This document shows, piece by piece, positions 34,101 through 42,178 of a stretch of DNA of 64,000 bases. The notes below the pieces were generated by a model. The model worked only from the letters and a program-made list of their open reading frames with translations. It had not been told where the DNA came from and searched no databases. The position numbers and the translations under genes were made by a program. The stretch comes from Gordius sp. MW1. Its lineage: Eukaryota; Nematomorpha; Gordioida; Gordea; Gordiidae. The stretch spans positions 3,658,001 to 3,722,000 of the forward strand of contig OZ038532.1 of assembly GCA_964036665.1 (NCBI GenBank). Direction: 5' to 3'. Positions within the stretch are counted from its first letter, which is position 1. Every line of letters starts with the position of its first letter.

Positions 34101-34906
34101 TATGGTGAAAGGTATGAAAATGGTCATTGAATAATTATAAATATAAAGAAAATCACCATGGAAATTGTAAAATTCATTACAACTTCGATCCATGGCTCTA
34201 TGCCTACTCATTATAATATATTTTTATATATACAATGATTTGAAAATAATCCTTTAGCTTTGAAAATATTAAAGAATTTATAATAAAATCAATTAGCTCA
34301 ACTAATAAGAGTAATTTAACTTACAATTATTTGAAGCCTATTACGATTAATCTTTTATGGATTCATATAGAGAATAAAGGAATATTGGAAGGCAATCAAG
34401 TAAAAATCGTAGAAAGTCCGCCAATCAAATCAAACAAGACAAAGAATGGCATAGGGCATAAAGTTAAAAGCACATATCCTATACAAAATAATAAGATCAA
34501 ATTCGCAATGGCTACCCAAATAACTACCTGTTTGACTCCCAAGCAAAGGCTACCCTTGAACAACGAGCCTAAATTTCATGTAAATAGTCATAAATTGAAA
34601 AAAGAAAACCCACCACCTCAGAGAGCAGTGAGTGAAGTTTCTTCAAGTGCCGGTTCAAGTCGACTCCTGGTCAATGATCAAGTTATGATGCAACCTAAAA
34701 TAGGTCTAAAGTATCAAATAAAGAGCAACCAAAAAATCGCCTTAAATCCGAACTCCCACTTTAAAAAGGTGTTAAATAGCTTTAACAAGGAGCAAAACAT
34801 TAGACCAAGTATCAAACAAAGCATTACAAGCAATATAAGCATTAATAAGAATTCAGCGACACGGGTAAACTCCGTTACGAGAGATGTCAACGTTAATACG
34901 CCTTGA
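25018..34906 (+). CDS. INVS: Inversin-like ankyrin-repeat protein, 14 exons
   Basis: Exons: 25018-25138, 25569-25694, 26602-26958, 27289-27363, 27758-27971, 28777-29077, 29387-30047, 30269-31191, 33499-33631, 33676-33746, 33794-33870, 33909-33985, 34025-34111, 34371-34906. Total 3759 nt, 1252 residues, all junctions phase-consistent. Seen: about eleven ankyrin-type repeats (residues 40-425; motifs GHTPLHWAT, GATVLHYAC, GRTPLIWAANFG, GCSALLHASNFG, GVTPLHSAV), then TPLDIALL...SHGALS (403-427), the hallmark closing vertebrate inversin's ankyrin array. A long Ser/Asn-rich, low-complexity C-terminal half follows. Known: inversin (NPHP2) acts at the proximal ciliary segment and in Wnt/planar polarity signalling. 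Odd: I see no clear IQ motif where inversin has one (only AKIQGDSAG). Least sure is the exon 7/8 junction. Alternative: another large ankyrin scaffold. Confidence 0.65.
25569..25694 (+). CDS. INVS: Inversin-like exon 2: ankyrin repeat
   Basis: Acceptor tggttag|AT; reads LLEFGANPNIADSEGHTPLH, a textbook ankyrin junction. Donor GCTACTG|gtattt, phase 1. Confidence 0.85.
25801..26455. mobile_element. GCGTAGCCA-ended MITE in intron 2 of the inversin-like gene
   Basis: Left end GGCGCGTAGCCAAGGGGGCG, right end GTCCTGGCTACGCGCTTGCC. Others of this end type: 20262-20370, 31236-31387, 48937-49228, with single ends near 11880, 11944 and 23000. Confidence 0.6.
26602..26958 (+). CDS. INVS: Inversin-like exon 3: ankyrin repeats
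   Basis: Acceptor gtctttag|TT. Holds LNARDKHGATVLHYACQL, a ~50-residue insert, and LDVFDESGRTPLIWAANFG. Donor TTTG|gtatta, phase 1. Confidence 0.85.
27011..27216. mobile_element. GTCGACTAAA-type MITE in intron 3 of the inversin-like gene
   Basis: GTTGTAAACCGGGTGGGTTTTGT at the left and ACAAAACCCAGCCGTACTTACAAC (split over 27195-27213) at the right are inverted ends. Same family as 16671-16867. Confidence 0.7.
27289..27363 (+). CDS. INVS: Inversin-like exon 4: ankyrin repeat
   Basis: Acceptor actaacag|GT; MACVSLLRKRANPLIIDKEG is an ankyrin half-repeat. Donor TTCACAG|gtacct, phase 1. Confidence 0.8.
27758..27971 (+). CDS. INVS: Inversin-like exon 5: two ankyrin repeats
   Basis: Acceptor attttgcag|TA; LHHVCNKGHVDCCAAILGSM, then GCSALLHASNFGYTPCVKLL and EAGADVNSCDIKGRT. 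Donor AGAAC|gtaaag, phase 2. Confidence 0.85.
28777..29077 (+). CDS. INVS: Inversin-like exon 6: three ankyrin repeats
   Basis: Acceptor gaaatttag|A completes Thr of GRT, followed by ALYYASAKDKLETVIALEQF and DGVTPLHSAVYIGDILICKM. Donor ACTGAT|gtaatt, phase 0. An open frame at 28277-28459 inside the preceding intron is not joined in phase and looks non-coding. Confidence 0.85.
29387..30047 (+). CDS. INVS: Inversin-like exon 7: last ankyrin repeat and linker
   Basis: Acceptor gtccgaag|AAA, then YFTPLDIALLMND and SHGALSYEQML; a Ser-rich linker follows. Donor proposed at TCTTCTG|gtaaca (phase 1). The frame also stays open to a TGA at 30139, so an alternative shorter C-terminus is possible. Confidence 0.65.
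30269..31191 (+). CDS. INVS: Inversin-like exon 8: large low-complexity exon
   Basis: 307 codons rich in Ser, Asn, Asp and Tyr, without recognised domains. Acceptor gataG|GT (alternative four bases downstream). Donor CTACAG|gttaaa, phase 0. Open frame beyond 31191 runs into a MITE and is intronic. Confidence 0.65.
31236..31387. mobile_element. Short GCGTAGCC-type MITE just inside intron 8
   Basis: Begins CATGGGCCTAGCCAAAGGGA and ends ATGCTGGCTACGCCCATAA, ~150 bp, 44 nt after the exon 8 donor. It contains GGCAGAGGGGCGGCTGCCCC. Confidence 0.65.
31398..33261 (+). mobile_element. Minisatellite-bearing inverted-end element, full copy 2
   Basis: Collinear with 17511-19275, same orientation and nearly identical over most of its length. 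It has one extra TTATATAATAAACATA block and keeps the CCCATAAATTGCATAGCAAA inverted end near 33128, which is deleted in copy 1. It sits entirely within intron 8 of the inversin-like gene. Open frames are repeat translations. Confidence 0.85.
33499..33631 (+). CDS. INVS: Inversin-like exon 9
   Basis: Follows the 2.3-kb repeat-filled intron. Acceptor tatttag|GAA, then YLKRLQRKYKNKQFETLDQW, basic and helical. Donor CTTAAAA|gtacaa, phase 1; a TGA follows shortly if unspliced. Confidence 0.55.
33676..33985 (+). CDS. INVS: Inversin-like exons 10-12
   Basis: Three small exons 33676-33746, 33794-33870 and 33909-33985, separated by 47- and 38-nt GT-AG introns (a 44-nt intron precedes). Phases chain 1-0-2-1. 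They encode charged, Ser-rich sequence. Confidence 0.55.
34025..34111 (+). CDS. INVS: Inversin-like exon 13
   Basis: After a 39-nt intron: acceptor tatttag|AT, DKAYFAKCKDVGDKGG..., donor GAAAG|gtatga, phase 1. Confidence 0.55.
34371..34906 (+). CDS. INVS: Inversin-like exon 14: C-terminus
   Basis: Acceptor catatag|AG completes Glu; 178 codons rich in Lys, Asn, Ser and Pro to TGA at 34904-34906. No domain recognised. Confidence 0.6.
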
Positions 34907-34980
34907 ATTATTTTCGAAATTTTAATAACTCATTATCATCACAATTAAAAATTGTGTAATATTTTAAAACATTGAACGCG

Positions 34981-35369
34981 TTAATTTTGGTTAACATCAT
35001 TTAACTCGTGCCAACGAACCCGTCTTTTCAATGTTGCATAAACATATTTGTATACAGATGTGTGAAAAATTGAATAAAAATCATTTAAATGGGCTTTAAA
35101 ATCACCATCAAGGACAAAATTTAAATGTTTATCTGATGCTTGATGAGACAGTAAAAATTTGCAAATCAAATAAGACATTTATATCCAGATATAGATGTTA
35201 TTAAGACATTGATGCTATTAAATAATTAAATTTTGGAAAATGTTCTAAGATGTATGCTAAAATTCGATTTTTACACTTGCAAGTTAATTCTTTTTGTACA
35301 AAAGCAGTCAATGCGATAAATGTTAATTTCTTAACCTTCCCAGTGGAGATATTTTGAAGTTCGTAAATT
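34981..35369 (-). CDS. C-terminal part of an unrecognised minus-strand gene
   Basis: After acceptor tacttag at 35370, an open frame reads IYELQNISTGKVKKLTF and continues about 55 codons to NYLIASMS at about 35202. It resumes after a 31-nt insertion as YLICKFLLSHQASDKHLNF to a TAA at 34981. The insertion (35171-35209) is flanked by 8-bp direct repeats and forms a hairpin; deleting it restores one frame of ~119 codons. An ordinary GT-AG alternative (donor TGCAAGT|gtaaaa, acceptor catcaag) is also phase-consistent. Family unknown. The gene converges on the inversin-like gene, 75 nt apart. Confidence 0.4.
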
Positions 35370-35816
35370 CTAAGTAAAAATATTTTCTTTTAAAATTTGG
35401 CTGTGCAACACAAATTGCCAATCGCGTAAAATAACAAATGTATATATCTGATAAGAGGGTTCGCATTGAGAGCGCGGACAATTAAATTCGCCCGTGACAA
35501 AAAGCGAACGAAAATAATATAATCATTTTGTATTTTTCGCCCGATGGTTAAAAATAAACTTAAGCCCTAAACGAAAAAAGCGGAGCGAATTTAGGGCTGC
35601 AAAAAATGTTTAAACAAATCGCAGGAGAGAGTTGCATCCATATTGCGTGCGATTTATTACAATTTGCGTTTAATATGGTTTCACACCTAATTTATATTTT
35701 GCAGTGAAAAAAAGAATGTGTATAGCGTTGATAATAGCAAATATTTAACTTAAATTGGTGAGCTGTCCAATATAATTTTTCAATTATTGTAAAAGAATTT
35801 ATACATTTCACTTGTT
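35370..35816. other. Gap: short palindromic repeat sequence
   Basis: No gene seen. AGCCCTAAA (35561) and TTTAGGGCT (35590) form a stem around a CG-containing loop, and several GCGA/TCGC motifs suggest a degraded element. Confidence 0.4.
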
Positions 35817-37250
35817 TTACGGGATCTTTATTATCTTCTCTTCTTTATCATTTATTTGGTCCCACAGCCGTGGGGTTTGTTTTAATGATCTTCTATCTTG
35901 ACCGGGTAAGTGCCATGTCTTGATAATCTCTTTTGTTTTCATAACTTTATCGACTTGCCGTTTCCACGTGACACGAGGTCTTCCTCTTTCTCCCGGTGCC
36001 TCCATGTCCGGTACTATTCGATTTAAATTATTGGTCTTCCTTCTAAGTATTGCCCATACCACCTTAGCCGAATTTCGTTAATCATGTTCCGCCATAGGTT
36101 GAATACCCATTTTTGTCATGAGAAAGTCATTTGTCATAGTGTCGAGCTTAATAAATCCCACGCTCCACCGTATCATTCTCATCCCTGTGGCTTGTAATAG
36201 CTTTCCTTCCGTGGTGTTTAATGCCCATGTTTCACTTCCATAGAGTAACACCGGTCTTACGGATTTGTAAGCTTTGCTCTTCAACCATATTGGCATTTTC
36301 TTATCGCACACTACACCGGATATACTTTGCCTTTTAAGCCATCCTTTTTGGATCCGAGCATTGACTTCCGTTGCGCAACCTCCCTCTTGATGTAGCATCG
36401 AGCCGAGATATGTAAATCTGTCTACTTTTGGGGTATTTAGATGGTCATCCAACGATGGGCTGCTTGTACCGTTCATTTTCATGTATACCGTTTTTCGATC
36501 GTTGACCTTTAAACAATATCCAGCTAAGCGGTTTGACCACTTTTCGGCTTCTCTGAATACTTTCTCCCTTGTTTCCTCGCATAGTACTATATCTTCGGCA
36601 TATAGCATGCACCATGGCGATGGCTTTTGAATGTCCTTCGTTATCGTCTCTATAAATATATTAAATAAAGAGGGGCTTAAAGCAGATCCTTGATGTATTC
36701 CAATTTTACCCCGAAAAGGTTTAGAGTCTCCAACTGTCGTCCTAACGCAAGAGTTTGAGGCTTCATAGATATTTTTCTTAAGCCGTATGTATGCATCAGG
36801 GATATTTTGTTTTCTCAGGTACCACCATATCAAATCGCGGGGGACCGTGTCATAAGCTTTCTCCGAGACGATAAAGATCATTAGATTTCTCCTCTTATAA
36901 CCATATTTATCCATCATTTGTCTTAGTGCAAAGATTGGGTCAATTGTGGATTGTCTTCATTGATTAGGAATTCGCCCTTCTACCAATATCTTGTTAAAGA
37001 GGTTCGTCATGATGGTGACTCTTTCTTCACGGCATCTAAGCAATGCTTCTATAGGTATTCCATCTGGGCCATTCCTTTTTTGCGTTTTGTTCATTTGTGT
37101 CCTAACTTCATCCTCCTTAAAGAATTCGATCATACATATGTTTGGCTCAATATCGGGAAGGAAATTTTTGTCATTTGCAATATTCATAAGTTTCTTAAAA
37201 TATCCTTTCCACCTTTCCGTCACTTCCTTCGGCTGAATAAGGTTTGACCC
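35817..37250 (-). pseudogene. Dead RTE-like LINE reverse transcriptase
   Basis: Minus-strand pieces: 37223-36957 (RT fingers, NGPDGIPIEAL, EGRIPN), 36956-36078 (STIDPIFALRQM, VPRDLIWWYLRK, GIHQGSALSPSLF, CMLYAEDIVL, GSETWALN) and 36076-35817 (RWYGQYL, RGRPRVTWKRQ). This order matches the RT of RTE-type non-LTR retrotransposons. It is broken: the palm block between GRIPN and STIDPIF is missing, a frameshift lies near 36070, motif A has Val (FIVSEKAYD) and motif C has Glu (AED) in place of catalytic Asp. No endonuclease is visible. Confidence 0.85.
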
Positions 37251-37499
37251 TTCTCGTTTTTAACTATTTTAAGAACTCCGACATTGGGATTTTTCTTCTC
37301 CCTTATCTTGGCCAATTTGTACATAAGCCTACGCCCCTTTTATGGTCCAGTTGGTTTGCCATCTCAGTGGACTTTTTTGATTTAATGTTAATAATATTAA
37401 AACTTCTTAGATGTATAAACTGAAATTTATCAAATAAATATAAATTACTATTATCATAAAGTATTAAAGAAACCTTAGTGCATTCTCATATTAATAAAT

Positions 37500-37715
37500 T
37501 TGGCCGAACGCGGAGTTTTTTCAAAAAAATATGAACGGGCTTGAGCGGGCCTGACGTTTTTTAAACGGGCACGGACGGGCATAGAAAATGCACGGACGGG
37601 CTTGGAAGGGCCTGATGTATTTAAAAGATTGGGGGAGGGGCTCGAGGGGCCTTTTAAAAAGAGTAGGGCGGGCCGACCTTCTAAAGATGGCCCGTTGCAG
37701 ATCTCTAATTCTTAT
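37500..37715. mobile_element. MITE-like GGGCCTG/GGGCGGGCC element
   Basis: Repeated GGGC-rich words (AACGGGCTTGAGCGGGCCTG) end in GGCCCGTTGCAGATCTCTAA. Related sequences lie at 59516-59690 (GAGATCTGCA) and 60205-60395. Confidence 0.5.
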
Positions 37716-37885
37716 ATTTAAAATATTACAATACCTTAAAATTTATCAAAATTTGAGATGGGATTTGCTAGGCCCCTCTATCGAATTTGTTTATCTGCGA
37801 ATATTTAAGTTATTAATTAGAGGAATGAAAAAATTGTTAATGCGTTTCCTTATTTACCAATAGATTCGATTATAAATTATAACTT

Positions 37886-38045
37886 GGGCCTTCGGCCCTC
37901 GTGGGAAGGGGGAGAAGGGAAGGGGGGAAGGGAAGGGGGGACGACTCATCTATACTCCGTATAAATGTATCATATTTGCTATGCAATTTATGGCCGAGAA
38001 AGGTGGGAAGGGGCGAGAATGCCCTAGGGGGTATTAAATGCCTAA
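37886..38045 (-). repeat. Inverted right-end fragment of the minisatellite element
   Basis: GGGCCTTCGGCCCTCGTGGG through TTTGCTATGCAATTTATGGC to GGGGCGAGAATGCC is the reverse complement of 33080-33261. Confidence 0.75.
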
Positions 38046-38289
38046 TGATTAATTAATTATACAAATTTTTCATTTAATTAAAAAAAATTGCCCTCTCCGT
38101 TATTCGAATTCGAACCCACATCAGTAGAGGTAGCCTTTGTAGGGGCACAGGGAACCATATAAGTAGAAGTATAGGCCTTTGTAGGGGAGGGCATAGAGTA
38201 ATTATCGTTATTAACCAATTGAATTATTCATTACTAATTCTTTTTTAAGAAAAAAATCATACTTTAGTTTTTTTAACTAATGGGTGTCA

Positions 38290-38425
38290 AAGGTTGTTAA
38301 TATGTGTTAACACATAACATGAACAACATATACACACATGTTAATACATAACATGAGCACCGAACACACACATGTTAACCCATAACATGAACAATATATA
38401 CACATATGTTAACCCATAACATGAA
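38290..38425 (+). repeat. Four ~43-bp tandem repeats
   Basis: Units contain CATGTTAACCCATAACATGAAC. A single related unit occurs at 41885-41935, near the BEL/Pao gag start, so both may be LTR-associated. Confidence 0.6.
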
Positions 38426-38499
38426 CCGTTTTGGGGCAACCGGTATAATGCCCTTCGGGTCAAAGTCTCACGATCGTGAGACTTTTTCGTGAGACTTTT

Positions 38500-38765
38500 T
38501 CGAATCGGGGTCAAAATAGCAGAAAAAAACAGCAGAATTGGTCAGAACTGGTCAGAACAAGATTTTAGATAATCAATATATTAGAATTAAATCTCAAATA
38601 GGGAGGGAATTTGATGTGGATCTAATCCTAACCCTGACCCTAACCTAAAACGCTGACCTAAAACACTAACCCAAACCTTAACCCTCCTGACCAATCTTGA
38701 TCTGACCAGTTCTGACCAATTCTGCTGTTTTTTTTTCTGCTATTTTGACCCGGTCCCGACTTTTT
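38500..38765. mobile_element. Inverted-repeat element with telomere-like core
   Basis: Left arm (GGTCAAAATAGCAG, AGCAGAATTGGTCAGAACTG) and right arm (CAGTTCTGACCAATTCTGCT, CTGCTATTTTGACC) are inverted copies of ~60 bp. The core 38595-38690 is rich in CCTAACCCTAACC-like words and is the reverse complement of part of the 990-bp unit at 50 kb. Confidence 0.7.
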
Positions 38766-38768
38766 CGA

Positions 38769-39673
38769 AGCGACAGATTTCAAATTGAATTGCTGTAAGT
38801 TTATCTGTTAAAATTTCTCAGTTATTATATCAAAATCAAAATATCTCTTTTTAAATGTGTTTAGGGCAAAATTACTTACAATATTTTTAACTACATTAAA
38901 AGTATGGATTTTAATTATTTTACAATTATGTCTTATTAATATTTAATTTACTATATTTTTGTGTTATGATAGAAATTTAAAAACTCTGGGATATTGATAT
39001 ATGATTACTATACATTTAAGATTTCAAATTGAACTGCTGTAAGTTTATCTGTCAAAATTTCTCAGTTATCATATCAAAATATCTCTTTTTAAATGTGTTT
39101 AGGGCAAAATTACTTACGATATTTTTAACTACATTAAAAGTATGCATTATGTTTATTTTACAATTATGTCTTAATATTTAATTTTATATATTATATTTTT
39201 GTGTTGCTTATGATACAAATTTAAAAACTCTGGGATATTGATTTATGATTACTATACATTTAAGATTTCAAATTGAACTGCTGTAAGTTTATCTGTCAAA
39301 GTTTCTCAGTCATCATATCAAAATATCTCTTTTTAAATGTGTTTAGGGCAAAATTACTTACGATATTTTTAACTACATTAAAAGTATGCATTATGTTTAT
39401 TTTACAATTATGTCTTAATATTTAATTTTATATATTATATTTTTGTGTTGCTTATGATACAAATTTAAAAACTCTGGGATATTGATTTATGATTACTATA
39501 CATTTAAGATTTCAAATTGAACTGCTTTAAGTTTATCTGTCAAAGTTTCTCAGTTATCATATCAAAATATCTCTTTTTAAATGTGTTTAGGGCAAAATTA
39601 CTTACGATATTTTTAACTACATTAAAAGTATGCATTATGTTTATTTTACAATTATGTCTTAATATTTAATTTT
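38769..39673 (+). repeat. ~244-bp tandem repeat, ~3.7 copies
   Basis: Units start GATTTCAAATTGAACTGCTG near 38777, 39020, 39263 and 39508. The last ends directly at the MULE transposase fragment. Confidence 0.8.
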
Positions 39674-39674
39674 A

Positions 39675-40188
39675 TAGCTTTGCCATTTGTGAAGAAAAGG
39701 CACATCCGTGATGTCATGACCCTTTGCATGGTCCAGCCCAATGTGCGCGGCGATAGAGAAATTGAGAATTTTTTTTTGTACATCCACAATAACTGGATTG
39801 GGCTTGGGAGGGACCCCTTGTTCCCCTATGATATGTGGCAAAGGCTCGATGCAGAGGGGCCCCGTACCAACAACCACCTGGAAGGATTTCATAATGCGCT
39901 TAGAAGTGGGCTTAAACAAATCCACCCTACTATATACATGTTTGTTCATTTCCTGCAAGGCCTGCAAGAAAAAACTAATGTTGATTTGCTACACATCTCA
40001 CAGGGCAAGAGAGTGTATGAAACAAATAATAATACTCTTCTATAAATTATAATATAAATCGTCTAATAGCTCAATATACAAATGTATCTAACCCTATGCC
40101 CCTATTTTCATGTGTTGCAGCCATCTCTAATTATATGCACTTACAAGGTCACGATGCCCCGTTATATGATGAAATTGATTTACAATAA
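39675..40188 (+). pseudogene. MULE-type transposase C-terminal fragment
   Basis: The open frame starts at a splice-acceptor-like tttatag and reads ALPFVKKRHIRDVMTL, FLYIHNNWIG, PLFPYDMWQRL, GPRTNNHLEGFHNALRSGL and HPTIYMFVHFL. This is the pattern of Mutator-like transposases associated with FLYWCH domains (PRTNN-x-x-EG-x-H, HP-x-I-x-x-F). A one-base frameshift near 40040 shifts the ending (INRLIAQYTNVSNP, NYMHLQGHD) to another frame that stops at 40188. The catalytic N-terminal part is absent, so it is a relic. Confidence 0.75.
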
Positions 40189-42160
40189 TAAATAAAATTT
40201 GTTTAATTTTTAAATACAAGCTTGAAAATATGTTAATATTTTGCGCTGCATGTGGTTTATTTTTACTCATAGACCATCTTATATTATTTATTAGACTTAA
40301 TTGTATATTTAAGGAAAATTAAATCATCTCACCAAATATTTTGGAATGTCTTTACTATATTGGTTGCATGCCAATAGTAAATGATCTTTATTATTAAACG
40401 TTTCAATTTCACGCTCTAAAAAATCTATTGCCCATATGTCTCCTGTCAAAATTAATTTGAATTACTTTTGCTGATATTAAAAGCTCCAACATATAAATTG
40501 TTTGGAACGGCTTTAAATAATCTTTTAATACTACTGGGCATATATTAAAAGATAGCATATATAATATTCACGTTTTAAATATGAGAAAGTTCTATAAAAA
40601 TAACGCAAGAAAATTTTAATTACCTTTAAATTCTTAACAGATCACCCATACTCATTTAAGTTTCCCGATACTAAAGATAAATGTGGCAATAGACGTTATT
40701 AAAGTTGACTAGGACATAATTATGTTTATTATCAATAATTAAATCCTATATCAGCTAACATTATACAAATAAATTGTCTAAGTTGATTCTTGCTAATTCT
40801 AACATAACATAACAAGAACTATTAAAAATTTATCCTTTGTAGAGAAATATGTACTCTACAAATGATTTAAGTGAATGAATTTATTTAAAACGTCTTGTTT
40901 ATATACACAACTATTGGGGTTATTTAAATTATAATTAGTGGTCAAATAATAAGGTTAAGAATATGAATAGTGAGGGTTGTGAATGCTCGAATAATAAAGG
41001 TTAAGTTGTATGAATAGGTAACCATCGATCGAGTTTATATATTCAAATAATAAAGGTTAAGTTTTTGCCTAGGTAACTGATGAGCGAGTTGCTTTATTCA
41101 AATTACCTAGAAGGTTAAATTCTATCCTAGGTAACGATATAATTCCAAGAGGTATATTCAAATAAGAAAGGTTAGTGTAACCATACTTTTTTAACTACTT
41201 TCATACATTAATTTACACACTATATATTTTTAAATGTAACAATAGTATGTTTTATTGTATTAAGCTTATTTTACTTATACTATATTGTACATTAAACACA
41301 TAAGTGATAATATTTATTTATTTTATACATAGAATAACTATTATTATATGTTAAATCCCATAGATATTACAACAGATAGAATATGCACAAGTGATAATAT
41401 CTATTCATTTTATATATATCATTAACTATTGTTATATGTTAGTTATATAAGATACATATTATAACAGATATAAAATGTATAACGTTTTATAGCATTACTT
41501 TAGCTTTTCATATGCTATACATACAAATTGAACCAATTGATAGTAACACATGTTCATTTATTAACTATTATTATTATTAACAGTTTAATCTAGTTTATTT
41601 GTTACAATGTAATTGAAATGTTTTATATAACATTAAATATAATTATAAACGTTTTATAGCCTTGCTATAACTATAATTATCCTATATATACACATTAAAC
41701 CAATTGAAAGTAACACATGTTCATTAATTATTAACTATTATTATTATTAACAATTAAATCTAATTTATTTGATACTATATAATTAAAATATGTTATAATA
41801 TCCATATATTTACATGTACAAATTAAATATTTCATATGATCCGAATTTGATTCATGCATACAAAAATTAGACTGGATGTACCCAAATCACATGAACAACA
41901 TATACACATGTTAATACATAAAATGAAAAACAGACATTCATTCATCAGATGATTATGGTTTTCTAGAACACATACACGTCATGATAACATATTCACGTAC
42001 ATTCAATTTCAACCAACATCACCTATATACATACATTAAAACATCATCATCCTACACTTAAGCATTATCATTAACTTAATTTACATTATCATATCTTACA
42101 TATTTACTATTCAATAAACTTCCATTAGTTCAATAAACTTTCATAACTTCCACATTCATT
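40189..42160. other. AT-rich region with short direct repeats, possible BEL/Pao LTR
   Basis: No gene seen. About five ~60-bp repeats with AATAAAGGTTAAG and CCTAGGTAAC lie at 40940-41180. A ~105-bp duplication is at 41270-41470 and a ~175-bp duplication at 41475-41790. TTTTGGTCCTTCGAGCCCC at 42160 resembles the leader just before gag in BEL/Pao elements. LTR edges are not resolved. Confidence 0.5.
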
Positions 42161-42178
42161 TTGGTCCTTCGAGCCCCA

